In this document: piece by piece, positions 11,379-25,100 of the stretch
How positions within the stretch are numbered: the first letter of the stretch is position 1
How the letters are laid out: each line of letters opens with the position of its first letter
From: Eopsaltria australis
Lineage: Eukaryota > Chordata > Aves > Passeriformes > Petroicidae
Length of the DNA: 64,000 bases
Reading direction: 5' to 3'
NCBI GenBank assembly: GCA_034509425.1
Contig: JAVTVJ010001151.1
Coordinates: forward strand, 61,610-125,609
The notes under the pieces: generated by a model
Databases searched by the model: none
Told to the model about the DNA's origin: nothing
What the model saw: the letters and a program-made list of their open reading frames with translations, nothing else
Made by a program: the position numbers and the translations under genes

Positions 11379-11396
11379 ATCGCGTTGGGGTCACCA
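11379..11396 (-). promoter_or_regulatory. Primer binding site, tRNA-Trp
   Basis: On the minus strand the sequence starts TGGTGACCCC four bases after the LTR. It matches the reverse complement of the vertebrate tRNA-Trp 3' end at 16 of 18 positions. Confidence 0.85.
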
Positions 11397-11400
11397 AGTT

Positions 11401-12019
11401 TGTTATAAATGAACCAATCAATATTATGATTAAAGAGAATTTATTAAAAATCAAAGTATAAAGTTTGAAAAAGAGCCACAAAGTAAAAAAACAACACCGA
11501 GCCAGGCGATCGGCGCTGCGTGAACTGAGTCCTGAACACTATTGGTTCAAATCTCACTAATTCACCACTGCGGTTTCTATGAGGTGTCTTTTTATACCTT
11601 TTTTCTTCTTTGTTAATTTTATCTTTTCAATACAACAATGTAATTTTTTCCTGTCCTTCCGCCATGTTTGACGACAGTTCCTGGAATCAGTAGTTGACTT
11701 TTGCTGCTGGAATGAGTTTCTGGTGATGTATATTATGTATTGTATATGCACACATGGAATCCATATCCTGGAGCCATATCTTTGTATATACACATGTAGA
11801 ATACATATCCTGGAGCTCTGCCAGATGAGGAAATCCCATGGAATGCTTATCTGTGGAATGCAAATTGAATGTATCTCGCCAGGGCTTATTCAGACAGAAA
11901 TCCCTTGAAATGCACAATTTTGGCGGCCACTTGTTTCCATCATTTGTGCTTTCTCCCAACTTCAGTAAAATGCTGTAATCTTAAATTTTAGCACAAATTA
12001 TTTTGCAACATATACTACA
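11401..12019 (-). repeat. 5' LTR of the gammaretrovirus-like provirus
   Basis: This 619-bp repeat pairs with 201-817; its inner (low-coordinate) edge abuts the tRNA-Trp site. Differences from the other LTR are few, for example in the A-rich stretch near 11485 and around 11935. The second copy of ATGG follows at 12020. Confidence 0.95.
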
Positions 12020-12023
12020 ATGG

Positions 12024-12603
12024 CTTTGTAGCCTTCTGCACCTATTGTGTGAGAGTATTGTAGGTTGTGACCTTATAGGGTATTGTTAATCTTTCTTGTT
12101 TATATGATGGCACATTCTGTGTGTGAGATGGTATAAAGGGAATTTTCACTGTGTAGTGGTAGGGCAGTAGCCATAAGGGAGTAGCCATGGCAGTAGCCAT
12201 AGTAGTAGGAGTCATAGGAGTAGTCTTAGCAAGTAGTCATAGAGTTATCTGTAGTAGTCTTAGTCTCTGTCTGTATAATAGAGAACTTTGAACAACATCA
12301 TAACCATCTCGTCTGAGAAGTCCATGCCTCTGCATTGATTACTGCAATTTTCCACCTTGCCTGAAACTGAAAATATTTTCTGTGAAAAAGAGTTGTCAAG
12401 TTTTCTAGAGGTACTAATTTCTTGCATATGTCAGTATTTCCATCAGAGGGCAGTGTTCTGCCATTTCCCACAGGACCAGGGAAAAAGGAAAGGCACTATT
12501 CGGCAGGCAGAATTCCTCCTCTGTCTTTCTCCATAAGGATTTCTCTGATCGGCCCTTCAGCAATGCTGGAGGCTGTATGTGCCCAATATTTTTATATTTA
12601 AAC
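12024..12603. other. Host DNA after the provirus
   Basis: No gene is seen. From 12160 to 12265 there are degenerate repeats of a GTAGCCAT/GTAGTCAT type unit. A TATAAAGG box near 12133 hints at an old LTR, but the ends are not clear. Confidence 0.4.
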
Positions 12604-12725
12604 CCCTGTTGGTTAGAGCATGGCGCTAATAATGCCAAGGTTGTGGGTTTGATCCCCGAGTGGGCCATTCAATTGAGGTGGACTTGATTACCCTTGGGGG
12701 TCCCTTCCAACTTAGAACATTCTGT
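12604..12725 (+). repeat. tRNA-Ile-derived SINE with CR1-like tail (TguSINE1 type)
   Basis: The head (about 12604-12668) closely follows a tRNA-Ile(AAT) gene from the D-loop onward, including the A box GTTAGAGC, the anticodon region CTAATAA and the B-box-like GGGTTTGATCCCC. It is 5'-truncated. The tail (TTGGGGGTCCCTTCCAACTT...ATTCTGTG) is the CR1 3' end used for mobilisation. This combination is known from passerine birds. It is not a tRNA gene, because the 5' acceptor strand is missing. Confidence 0.75.
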
Positions 12726-13689
12726 GCTTCTAATGAGAAAGCATCCCAAAGTCCCTAATGGTTGCAGGGATAGTATCATGTCCCCATCATTTCCCCACAC
12801 CCTCACTAATGAGCCAGCCAAAGAGAATAAAACCCAAAACTGCTCCAGCTGCAGCTAACTGAAAGTACTCAACCAACACGTTTTAATTCTCCATGGCCTC
12901 CCAGCCTTGGTGCGCGTTGGGGTACTGGAGCTTTCCCCTCTGCACAGGCAGTACGTGAGTATTTCTAGGGGAATTACAGGTTTTTTCAGACAAATCTGAA
13001 TGCCATGAGAATGTTGTTACTGCAAGCAATGAGCAAGACCATCTCCTGCAACAAGAAATGACTGGAGGCTCTGAGTGATGCTTCCAGTTACTGTGGTCAG
13101 TACAGATGGTTACTGTGGCCACCAAAGGGAAAGCAGCTTGTGTGGTTATTGCTTCAACACCCAGGCAAGAGGGTGTAGGGGGCCTGGGGGAATGCAGAAA
13201 GCATCAAAGTGTGTATTAGTGGATAGGGACAGTGGGAAGGCAAAGGGGCACACAGGGAAGGCAGGGTTAGACCCCTCCATCCCATTCATCTGGTAGTCAC
13301 CTCTGAACTGCCTTGCCCATTAACTGCATGTCCCTTGGGGTCATGATGGCTGAGACGAATGTTCTGAACCTTCCTGGGAACTCTGCTGAAGTCTGGAGGT
13401 TGTTAAAATTCTTTTTTGAGTTTTTACATCTCTGGGTAATAAAGATAATAAAGACAGTGTATTGCTTGTAGAACTATGGTAAACTGTGGTAACTGTGGTA
13501 CTTGTAAACCATGGGCACACGAATACTTTTTGTTCCCTTGCTCCTGGCGTGAGTCTACCTTACCTTACTTTGGTTGTGGCACTTCTCTCATGAACACTGA
13601 GGTTACAGTACCTGTTTATACTCCCACTTTTTATTGCATCCATGAGTACTCACGGAATGTCCCCTCACAGCAAAGCAGGCTCCCAGGAT
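12726..13689. other. Host DNA, no gene seen
   Basis: Only short chance open frames are present. No splice-flanked exon or repeat was recognised. Confidence 0.4.
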
Positions 13690-14259
13690 TCCAGCTGCAT
13701 GAGGAGGAATCTTGCCAGCAAGAGAAGGGAGGTGATCCTTCCCTTCTGCTCAGCACTGGGGAAACAGCTGGGGTTCTGTGTTCAGCTCTGGGCAGTCCAT
13801 TACAGGGGAGACACAGACATACTGGAGATAGTCTAGCTAAGAGCCATGGAGATGACAGAGGCTGGAGCACCTCTCCTAAGAGGAAAGGCTGAGTGAGCTG
13901 GGACTGTTAAGCCTGGAGAAGGCTCAGGGGGATCTCATCAGGGTATACAGATACCTGAAGGAGGGGTGCAGAGAGGATGGAGCTGGACTCTTCTCAGCAG
14001 TGCCCAGTGACAGAACCAGAGATAGTGAGTACAAAGTGAAACACAGGAGGTTCCTTCCAAACACTTATTTTACTGTGAGGGTGACTAAGCACTGGTACAG
14101 GCTGCCTGGAGAGGTTGTGGAGTCTCTCTCCTTGAAGAGTCTCAAAAGTCATCCAGACGTGGTGCTGGGACACCAGCTCTAGGCAGCCCTGCTTGAGAAG
14201 AAGGTTGGATCAGATACCTCTAGAGGCCCCTTCCAACCTCAACCATTCTGCAGTTCTGA
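13690..14259 (+). repeat. CR1 LINE 3' fragment
   Basis: Old CR1 sequence in the sense orientation: the end of the RT-coding region (…GGTACAGGCTGCCTGGAGAG…) and the 3' tail ending in CCCCTTCCAACCTCAACCATTCTG. Many indels break any frame, so it is a 5'-truncated ancient copy. Confidence 0.85.
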
Positions 14260-17200
14260 GTCAGGAAACAAACTGCATTATGGTTATTTGCTCTGAGAAT
14301 GAGTCAGCTCTGACTTGGAGCCAGAAGAAAGCTGCAGGCTGAAGCCAGCAGAGGGCAATATGGCTGCATTGATTAACAGAGCTGCAAGGATGTGTTAGAG
14401 AGAAGTAGAGCATTCTATTTCTTTGAAATACTGAATATTTTCTTGCATTAAACATTGAAATTTTACATACGTATCTATGCACACACGTTTATTTGTACAC
14501 ATCAAGATTATCAATCTAGACAGACTATTACACTGTATCTGACTTGAGAAAACAGAACTAAAATATCTACCACGTTCCATTCAAGGATTGGATGGTGGCC
14601 ATCAGTGTCTTGTACTTTGCAAAAACACATTTTCAGATTATTCCTTCTCTCTTTGGCAAATCCTTTTGGTAAACTCCTCTCTTTGTGAGAGGCAGGGCAA
14701 AGTATATCCAAAAAGAGTCAGGAGTGGCATTTTGTTTTACATCCTTGTTCAAAGCAGAGCACTGTACTGCTTTCCAGGCTGTTCAGCTTACTGCTCTGCA
14801 TAGAAAAGCTTTCTATCACTCAAGCAGTAAAGCAAGATGCTAAGTGCAGAGAAAGCTACAGCAAGTCAATGATCTCTGCTTGAAGTTCTGCATAAATATG
14901 TGGGATAAATAGGAAAGAAGGTGGATGAAACTGGGCCAGATGCAAAATAGCAGCATATTTCAGATTCATCGAAAAGGCAGGACAAAGTGTATCAGGAGAC
15001 CTGGAATGTGCTCTGTTGTGCAGGTATTTCACAAAGATCTGTGGCTCACAGATGCTAACAGGAGAGTTAAGTGGTCAGGACATTCCTCTGCCACTTGGAG
15101 CTCTAAAGGAGCACACGTAGGCAAGAAGGGGTTGGGGAGCTTGAAGCAAAGAGAAGATCAGAGTCACAGACCCTACAAAGGGCACTACAGCTGGTGCTAG
15201 TGACAGGACACATTTAGGTTCTCTCGCAGCACCTGGTGAGCCCAGAAAAGGGCCCTGGTCCAAGCTGAACCATTATATACTGAAGACCTTGCCTCATACC
15301 ATGGTTAAACACCCAGCACCCTGCTCCTGGCAGTGACTTGTGTGTGAGGTAGAATCCAGCTGCCTGACCTGAGGGAGTGATACTTCTTTGCATTTAAATG
15401 TTAGGCACCTAGAGAAGCCATCTTCCTAAAGCAACTATCCAAATTCCCTGTGGTCAGTAGGTGTCTTTGAAAATAAGCACCCAGGAGATTCTATCTGCCT
15501 GTCTTACATGCATGCATTAAGGCCAAGGCAATCTTCCTTGGTGCCTTCAAGGATTCCTGCCTCTGCTTTTACTGCACAGAGAAAGCGAGCAATCATTGTG
15601 GGACTTACTGCAGCTGCCAGGGTTGGACATCTGGTTTAGCAGGTCTAATAGAAAACTTGTCTTCTGGGCTCCTATGGGACACACAGAAAGATTGGCAAAT
15701 TGAGAGGGTCATTCATCCTGTCCCAAGGTGGGTATCAAGGATCCAATCACCAATTGTAGCTCTGCCATATGCTGAGCAGAGAGGGGACACAGGTGACCTA
15801 CACTAAGCATCTCATTTTGATATAGTCAAAGCTGATGAGAAAAAAAAACGCACCCCATTAATTAAGGAGGGCCTCCAGAGGCCTGGAGAACTTGGGCATC
15901 TCAGGCTGTTTGATTGGGTCCTGCCCTCGGCATCCCTGGGACACAATGGTGTTGCTGCCCTTCAAAGGAGGCAGAGATGAACCTCCCTTTAGTCATCATT
16001 TTGCTTAATTTGATATATCAAGTTTGTGCTGCAAAAAGACAGTGGGAGGTCTGTGTCTGATGTCCTTCCTTCCAATTTCCTTCCATCTGACTTTCTTCTG
16101 TGTAGCAATTATTTTGCAATAGCAGTGAGTGGCTTTGCACATCAGTGAGTTGTTGTACCTTGTAAAATTCTGTTCCCTGCACATTACACTTGTGAAAATC
16201 TGTGACTTAATTAGAAAGGAGATTATGGATGAGGCCAATGAGGTATATGAAAGCCTGGTTTGTTCCTGGGAAAAAGTCAGTGTTCTTTCTAGCAGGTTAT
16301 GCAAAAAATTATTCACTGCAGGATAAAATTGCCCAGTGCCTATAATTCAAGGTCTTTGCAATGAGAATTAGAATGATATATGATTGTTGTTCCCCTTTAT
16401 CTGTGCTCAATATATCATACCAATTTAAAGTTCTTTATAAGCATTCATACCAGAACTGATCATAAAGTGCCAGTTAATTTTCACATGTAAAGCAATAAAA
16501 ACCCACTTTCATTTGTTTTAAGTTCCCAGTAACATTTTCAGCTTTGCAATAAAAATCAAACCAAAAACTACAAATATTTTCTATTTCTTAGACACCTGTA
16601 AAATCAATTTGTTCTATTGTTGGAAAACATGTAAATGTAAACTGAGGTGAAAAGTTTCCACACAAGTTTTCATGTTTACTAAAATCTCAACTTGTCCTCA
16701 AAAAGGCCATTAAAAATGCAGCAACTGTGCAGTATTTAATTTTCTTCAATTCCAAAAGCTCCATCAGACATGCAATTCACTCACAGATACTCCCCAAGAG
16801 ATATGTATCACATAAAATAAATGTTACACTTCTCCTCTGGGGATAGGTTTTCTCATGCTCTGCTCTCCTAATTCAGGACCTGACCTTTAGACCCCCTGAG
16901 CAAGCACGGGGAAGTGTGGCTAACAGGAAATTTGGCACCAGAAACCAGTGACATTTTTTGCTCCTACAGAAAATCTTTGAAGTAATAAATTATCATTTTT
17001 AGGTCATCTTGGCTTTATGAAAGTCAAAGTTCTCCCTGAAGCATAATGATATTGTGCAGCTTGGAAGTTTCTCAGTGATAACAGGGTGATAAACACAGTG
17101 TAATTCCTGCATCCTAGTTCACTGCAGTGTTGAGGCTGTAGGCACTGTACAGCACCTGGGTGGGAGAATGTCCTGATCTAGCACAGCAAATCAACTGACA

Positions 17201-20200
17201 CCATGAAAATCAAGGTGCACGCTCCATGCTAATCTGCGGTTTGCCCTTTAAGGATTGTAATTGATAACAATTAATTATGTTAATGTTACTGTTTGCTTGT
17301 GATACTGTATGCTAATCTGTTAATATAGGACATTAGAACAAAGCTGTGCTTCTGGGAGGCACCCACCCCATGCCACAGTGTGGGCTGAGTTCCAGCTGGT
17401 GAGAAAGTGATCTTGCTCTGGGGAAATCGGGCTGGTGGACACCAAGCTGACCATGAGCCAGCAGTGTGCCCTGGCAGCAATGAAGGCCAACAGCTGCAAG
17501 AGCCAGCAGGACAAGAGGGGATGCCTTCCCTCTGTTCAGTGCTTGTAGGTCTGCATCTAAAGGCCTGCACCCAATATTGGCTCCCCAAAGCAAGAAAATA
17601 CAGGGATAAAAGGAACAGGCACAAGTTGGAGCACAGATGCTGTGCCCTTTTTCTGGGCACCTGTCCAGCCATCCACAAGACTATATAACCTGCTCTTTAG
17701 GAGTCCCAAGGAGATTTTAGGATGCTACCTATTCCTCCACTCTAGTATCATCATCATTAGAAAATTTCACATCTAGTTTGGATCTACCCTGGGCTGGTTA
17801 GTCTGTCAAAGAGAACATTTTATCAGTTGGGTACAATTTGTTCTTATAAAATGTCTGTTCGACCTTGCTTATTTCTTTATTGTCTTAAAGGTGCTAAAAT
17901 TTACATAGAAGTGTTAAATTAGTCTTGTATTCCCTTGGTTCTCTTTCTCTTTCAGTTAAAAATAAAGTAAATCCTTTCACACTCAGCAAGACTGAGTCCA
18001 GGTCTCTGAAAAGAGTCAGAGGTTGCTTCTCTGAGTCCAGGGTGCATTTTGTGAAGTCCTGCCAACCTAGGAGCCTTTACCTGCAGTTTATAAGCAGAAA
18101 CTTTATATACACATTTTTGTAAGTATATATTGGATAGAGAAAGAAGTCGAGATCTGCTGCTTCTTCAGGCTTAAGAAATCTTATTTCCGAGATTTTTTTC
18201 TCCCTCTTATGCCCTTATAAACATGGCAATATTCAGACATTAATTCAGCATGGGATAAAACATGGGTTAAAATCAATCCACATTCTCTACCCATTTGTTC
18301 CAGAGGGATGTTTTTATGGCTTACTGGAGGTATTACTACAACCATTTCTCTTGCTGCAGCAGCCTCTAAGGTGACTTGCCTCTTTTTGCATTTAGAACTA
18401 AATTTCTAATAACTGTGCTGTGGCTCAGTACCAGATTGCCCATGCCCATGGTTGAAACACAGTTACTCTGCTTCACTCTCAAATTACGTCTCTCCCTCCA
18501 GTGGAAGCTGAAAGAGCTTGAAAACCTGGAAAGGCACCAAGGCAGGGGAGAGTTTGGGGCTATGGGCTGTGCACTGTGTTGCCACCACAAACCCCATGTA
18601 CAGTGCTTTTGAGGGAAGCCTTGCAGCAGAGATCCATTTCTAACTTTTGCTTTGCTATTGTTCCTCCAACCTGATTTATGCTGCAAAACTGTGATCTGAC
18701 TATGCTAAGGGGAGACTTGGAAAATTACAGAGCAGATTCAGAATGTCTGTCTTCACTGGTAATTGCCAAATTTCCACTATTTCCCCTTATCTTACTATTC
18801 CTTTTCCAGATGTTCCTCAGTCAAGCTACACATTGGCACCTATGCTGCAAGGCACAGAACAGACATGAAATGCACAGCAGAGATGTCAGGGTGCTGGAGG
18901 GGGGAGCAGGACCTCCATGTGGGCACCCATGGCTCCTTACACCACCCCAGCTTCCCTGAGCTGATCTAGGAGCCCACTTTCAGCTCAGAAAAAAGTGTGT
19001 CAGAATTCACAGTGCTCTGTCACAACCCAAAGTAGACACATGTTGGAAATTCTTCTTCTGGTCCTGAAGCCCTCTAAATTTTTCAAACTTCTCTGTAGTG
19101 GCACCTACCATTATACACCAAGGATAGGAGTCAAATCACTGGACTCTGAATGTCTGCCAAGGCAACACCTGCATCTGTGAAGCAGGGAAGTCAATACTTG
19201 CTTGCTAAATTCCTGTTGGACTACTGGCCTCAATGACATTGCAGGGCAGGAACATCACCTTGAGTTGGGCACTCAGAGAAAAAGGATTCCCTTTTTGGTT
19301 TTGAACTTTGTTCTCTCTAGTAGTTTAATTTACTTTTTTTTGTTTCTGCTATTGAGAGCCTGGGAGACCAGGAACTGCTCCTCAGAGTGTCCTTTGCACA
19401 GAGATCCATGAGCCTTTTGTTTGGCTGCATTCTTAACATATTTGTGGAGTACAGTCATATTAATGTCTAACAACCAATACCCGAAATGCCCCTCACAGGC
19501 CTCTCAAACCATGTCAACCATAGTTCTTGCACTTCTGGTATCCTTGCTGGTGGCCTAGTCAATAACTAAAATGGATTAAAGAGACATTGTTGGGAAACAA
19601 TTAAGGAAGACATGTGACAAGACATCCTTGTGAGTGCCAGCACACAAACAATAAGAGCTGAGCACCCAGGTCACCCAGGTGAGGCACAACCCACACAAGG
19701 ACACGACTGCCTGCCCTGTGCCAGCTAACCGGGCACGGAGCAAATAAGTGCAGGCTCCTGAGGGACACGGTGGTGATTTTGAGCTGGTTGGTAACGAGGA
19801 AGATGGAAAATCATGTCAGTAATCCAGCTCCAATATGACTGTGACACCAGAGCAATAGTTGTTAGGCCAGCAAGAGCCAGCAACATCCCCATTCTTCTTT
19901 CACAACTTGCTTCCTTGCCTGAAGGCAGAAGCAGATTTCTAGGGCAAGGCTTTCCAATATACAGATTTTAAGACCTAGAATAGTCGCAAGGATCTGCCAC
20001 AGACTCAAAGCAGAAGTAAGAGAGAAAATAAGGGCGCTATTTTTCGCCCTGAAATAATTTGAAGTTTGGTTGGGCTTTCAGAAGGCTTCTCCCAGTCAAG
20101 ATCATTTTAATTCCAGAACAATGAAGAATGTCAATGGCCATGAGCTGGTATCTGCCTCTAACAAGAGCTGCATTGGGCTGCCACAGGACAAGATATCCTT

Positions 20201-20739
20201 GCAAAGGAAGTTTCAAAAATATCTATCAGTACAACATCCTTTGATATGGCACTGAGTAAATTTTTCATGTGTCAGTTTATTTTAAGTAAAGAAAATATCA
20301 GATGTTTGTCTACTAAGGAAAGTTCTTATAGGGTCATACTAACAGTCATAAAGCAATTAAAGAATCTTGAGTGGAAGGTCCTAAAAAGTGATAAGTATTC
20401 TTATATCATTAATACATTAATAGTGAGATACCTCAGGTAATGTTTAACTGTAGAATGAGGCAGTAGTAATAAAAATGGCACTTAAGCAAGCATTAATTAT
20501 TCTTCTAATCAAGGTACTGTTCCTCTAATTGAATTACTACCTTCAAAAATTGGAGTGATTAAATAAGGGACACGTTTACAAACACTGTCTTCAGACAGAG
20601 TGTAAAGGTTATCAGCATATATATACATTAGTAAATAATGCTTGAGTAAAAAATGTATTTTAGATCAGTTTTCAAATGCTAACCAGGAAAAAAGGACATT
20701 AATGACATCTCATATGCTGTATTCTTAGAATGTCAGGGA

Positions 20740-20743
<4 letters not shown>
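14260..20743. other. Host intergenic or intronic DNA
   Basis: AT-rich single-copy-looking sequence. Open frames are short and lack protein-like composition or splice context. I could not find upstream SLC26A3 exons here. Confidence 0.4.
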
Positions 20744-20779
<36 letters not shown>

Positions 20780-20790
20780 CGTGTGTGTGT
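20744..20790. repeat. (AT)n and (GT)n microsatellite
   Basis: About 33 bp of alternating AT at 20744-20776, followed by (GT)5 at 20781-20790. Confidence 0.9.
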
Positions 20791-21564
20791 GCATGTATGA
20801 TAATATCATAAAATGTCAATTTATATAAAAAGGATGGCTTATAGCAGTCACAAGAGCCCAAACTCATTCTCCTGTATGACTAGGTCAGTCTAATAATTGT
20901 GTTTGCATTGTTGTTAATTTTGTTTAATGGCTGAATTGGAATTATTTTTAGTATTCATTTGCATATACATATACATAAATACTCTGGCATAGGCAGACAT
21001 AGGTACATATGTGTCCAGGAACTGAGGGGAGAGCTTTACATATTGATTCTTAAGAAAAACAGGGTTTTGTAGCTGCATCAATCAGAGTGGAGTGCCTGGG
21101 GTAGTCATCCTCAGTCTTTCCTGCTGAAAATTTAGTCATGAATTTGTTGGTGCCCTTGAGGAGACAACCCCTACTCTGCATATGTCATTTATGCTTTCTA
21201 CACATTTTGCTGGCATCTCATTCCTCTGCCACAGACATCATGCTCTCATCCTCTTCAACCTGACTTCAGAATATTAAAACTATACAAGTCATTTGGGGTT
21301 TTTTTGAGCACAAGGTACGTGACAGCATAGGACGCCACACATGGCCTTCCACAACTATGTGTAATCTTAGCACTCCATCAAAGTTGCTTTCCTCTTCACC
21401 CCCAGCTGCGTCTCTGTCCCCCATGCCACTCCCACTGCACACTGATTGTGGGGACAAAGACAAGCAGGTTGCAGCCATGGTACAGCATGTGCAGGGCTCC
21501 TGGTTGCACCCCAGTGCTCCTTCCTGGCAAGGCTCACCTCACTCTCCTGGGGAGGCTGTGGAGG
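20791..21564. other. Host DNA, no gene seen
   Basis: No open frame of note and no recognised repeat. Confidence 0.4.
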
Positions 21565-22133
21565 TGTTGTGGCTTGACCCCGGCCAGGTGCCAGGTGCCC
21601 ACTCAATCACTCTATCACTCCCTCTCCCACTGGAAGAGGGGAGAGAATAATATGGAAAAACTACCAGGGTAAGAAAAGGCAGTTTTATTACAGTGGGAAA
21701 AAATAGAACAAGCAAGCTGAGAGTTGCGCGCGCAAGAGCAGAGTAGAAAAACAATCAATCTCTACTTCCCATCAGTAGCGATGTCTGGACACTTCCTGGG
21801 AAGCAGGGCTTCAGCACGCGTAATGGTTGTTCAAGAAGGCAAACATGGACCAATCCAGAGTGCCTCCTCCTCCTCCTCTCTTCCTTCCCTTATATATCTG
21901 AGCTGATGTCATATGGTATGGAATATCCCTTTGGCTGACTGGGGTCAGCTGGCCTGCTGGTGTCCCCTCCCAGGATCCTGCCCACCCCCATTCCCTTCAG
22001 TGGGGGAAGGAATGTCAGAGGGAAAGCACTGCTTGGCAGTAGCCAAAACACTGGTCTGTTATCAACGCCAGCTACCAATACAAAGCACAGCACTGTAAGG
22101 GCTGTGAGCTTTACCCCTGTCAGACCCAATACA
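21565..22133 (-). repeat. Old bird ERVL-type solo LTR
   Basis: The plus strand starts TGTTGTGGCTTGACCCCGG. On the minus strand there are a TATATAAG box near 21891, the conserved GGGATATTCCATACCAT stretch and an AATAAA near 21688, all in the right order for an LTR read on the minus strand. I recognise this as a common bird LTR family. The far end (about 22133) is decayed and no clear target duplication was found. Confidence 0.7.
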
Positions 22134-25100
22134 GGAGGTCATTTCTCCTGTGACAGCTTCACCAGACTGATGTGCTGACTGCAGCTCCCTGGGACAGGCC
22201 CCCTTCAGTTGCTGTGACTTCACCCCATGGACCTTCCCAGCTCCTGGCAGGCAGGAGAGCATGCGAGTGCTGCCGTTCAGCGGCTCCAACACATTAGGGT
22301 CTTGCTTACACAACCTGCCCAAATCCCAAATCCCAAACCCTTACCACGGCCTCTGGGATAACACTCAAAAGACCGAATTTAAATATTAACAAAATGCTCT
22401 GTGGTGCTGAAGGCAGTCAAGGCTGAGCACAACGCTCTACAATTGCGTTACACCAGTTTGGAAAAATCTTGCCTTTTAATGGCCTCGTGTATACACAACT
22501 AAGTTTCATTTTCCAGTGTGTAAGCAGTTAGCAAGAGAAGACATATCTGCTGTCCTGAAGAAGTTTCTTTAAGCTCATACAGCTAAATGAAGCCCAGAAT
22601 CATCTCTTTCCAGCCCAGAACTAGTGCTCAGCTGTTTCTGCTCTCCTGTGGGTTGATAGGAGGAGAGGAAAGGCTGGGAGCAGGGTAGTGGGGACATCTC
22701 CCTGCTCCTCTTCCTCAGCAAGGCTGATTGCTGAGCCCTCCAAAGGAGGCTTGCAGAAGGGTCACCCTCCCACAAGAGCACACAGGAAGCCCTCTGTGCC
22801 AGGGTGAGACCTCAGCTGGGGGTGCAAGGAAAGCGGTCAGGCCATCCTCCCTGGCCCTGGCCCCCATGCCCTTCTTGCACATGAAGGTATTGCAGGACCC
22901 TGCAGGGGCTGATGCCAGGTTGAGGCTCTGTACTCGCCTCCCACACATATGCCTGGTTGCAGGTACAGAACTCCACAGGTTAATTCATGTTTTGTTGTAT
23001 CCTACCAGTCTCCCCAGCACTGGCTCTCCTGGTTACTTCAGCCTTCTCATCCATCTGCAGTTGGGCATTTCCACCTGAACTCTCCTAACTGTGCCCTGTC
23101 TCCTTTGCTTCGCCCTGATAATTTCCATCAATTGCTCTGTCTCACTACAGAGAGTTGGAGTTTAGTCATTGGAACAAAACCCAGTTGCTTAGAATTAACT
23201 AATACTTACTTTCAGGTGGAAGAAAATTGATCTAGAAACTTAAGGAACATCTTAAAGTACCTGAGGAAGGCAGAGTGGTTCTTGTGGAGGTGGGAGTCCT
23301 TCTGGCAAAGCCTCACTTCACCCCCAAGAGATGAGGCAGGATGCTTTCCAGGCTTGCCAGCACTAACAGCAGGAGGTCTCTTCCCACTGTGGGCTGCTCA
23401 GAGCCCATCAGGACCCAGGTTGGTCTGGGTGGTGCAGCCTTTCCAACCCTAACTGCAGCAATGCAGCACTTTAGAAGATCATGAGTGTCTGCAAACTTTT
23501 GTGTGTATCATTTATTTATTGTGCTTGTCAATTAGAAGCTGGTACCAATGGGAGCAGCAGTGCTGTACCATACCTTGCATCCATAACTCAGGCAACAGTC
23601 CCTGCCCACCTTGTCCTGACGGTAAATTCTGCTGATACAAAACAAGCTGTAATCTGACTCCCTACTGATGTTTAAATCAGGCTCTGAGAATGCAGTTGAG
23701 TAAATAAAGGGCTGGATTGGCTAACGAAACAGAATGATTCAACAAAATGAAGGAATACACACGTTTGTGTGGTTGTTTTTCTAGGACAGAGGATATTTAA
23801 TTGGGATTGTCCTGATTATGACTTAGACTGCAACCAACTCATCTTTACTGGATGTACTTAGATACGTGGTCTTTATTTTAGGCCCATCCCAAGTTATAAA
23901 TTTAAAAGCCTTTCCAGAAGACCTTGGAAAATATTACATCATGCAAGTGCAGACAATAGGTAAAAGATAATTAACTTTTGATCATAAAGGCATATAATAA
24001 AAAGAATACTAACATTTGAAAGCATTTTTCATGAAAATCCCTATGATATGAAAGCATACTACAGTATTTATAATGATAAAGCTTTAAAAGTTAGTTGTAA
24101 TTATTATCGTAAACTTACAATTCCTTTGCAAGGGATATGACAGGAATTTCCTCAGACTTGGTGGTACTTTGTAATATTGTTTCAGGACTGAGCTCTAAGC
24201 CCCAGAAACACAGAAGTTTATGGCATTATGATAAGCAAGCATTAAATTTCCATTGACAACTAGACTGGACCATCCAAATACACTCACTCCAAACACATGG
24301 ACTGCGTCACCTATTTTTTCATACAAACATCTTGAGAAATGACACAGGCAAGACATTTTCAAGATGTGAAGGAGAGTTTGATAAGGACTTGTCTGTCCTT
24401 CACAAAATCACCTCCCCAGAGCTCCAGCTACAGGTTTCCACCCAGCAGACTGTTTGCCCCAGCCAAGGTAACCACATGGTTGTGCTTGTGGAGACTCTCA
24501 GGTGCTGCTGGTTCCTATCTCAAGGAGCCTTTGCCTCCTCACCCTTCAAGGAAGAGCCCTGCTGGAACTTCTGCTCTTATTTTATCCTCTTTCTGTTTGC
24601 TCTAAATTACCTTCTTCATAGACTTTGATAATTTATGGGTAAGAATGGGCAGCTCCCCTTTCCCTTCCTCCAATCCCCCAAATGCTTGTTTTCATGGGAC
24701 TTGTGTCCAGGATTATGCTTGTTTTCCCCAATCCTAGTGCTGCCCTTCAGATTGACCAGTTTCTTATTGCCTTATTTTTAAGTGTTTTTGTATGAAGCTC
24801 AGCATGGGTGAGATTCCCTCTTTATTTTCACCCAAAGGACTTTTTTTTCCACTTCCGTAGCCCAACACTCAGAGCCCTGATGGTGGTTCACTGGGAATGA
24901 TGCCAGCTATTGAGAAAGAAGCTCATTTCCTGGAGCAATCATCTTTTCCGAGGCAGCCTTTATCCTAAACTGATTAGTCACAGTATTTTTAGCTTGTTGA
25001 TCTGGCATGATTACAGCCTGAAGCAGCCTGTTGGGGAGCCAAGGGGAGCACCAACCCTGGCAGCAGGTGCTGTGGCCAGGATCTGTTCCCCAGAGGCTGC

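Larger units (their letters stand above)
201..12019 (-). mobile_element. Gammaretrovirus-like (class I) endogenous provirus
   Basis: Two LTRs (201-817 and 11401-12019) begin TG and end CA. They are flanked by the 4-bp duplication ATGG at 197-200 and 12020-12023, the size used by gammaretrovirus-type integrases. On the minus strand the order is LTR, tRNA-Trp primer site, gag, in-frame UAG, pro-pol, env, polypurine tract, LTR. The YVDD reverse transcriptase, the single zinc knuckle, the PPPY motif and the CWIC motif in the surface protein all fit class I ERVs. The provirus is 11.8 kb, unusually long, partly because it holds a 982-bp ERVL solo LTR and a 699-bp unidentified insert. The genes are broken by frameshifts and stops. 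The near-identical LTRs suggest a fairly recent insertion. Confidence 0.93.

Noticed and set aside
12160..12265. CRISPR-like or satellite array (GTAGCCAT units)
   Set aside because: Units are short, irregular and without spacers; simple repeat-like drift in vertebrate DNA explains it.
12604..12668. Possible tRNA-Ile gene
   Set aside because: The 5' acceptor and part of the D arm are missing and a CR1-like tail follows, so this is a SINE head, not a tRNA gene.
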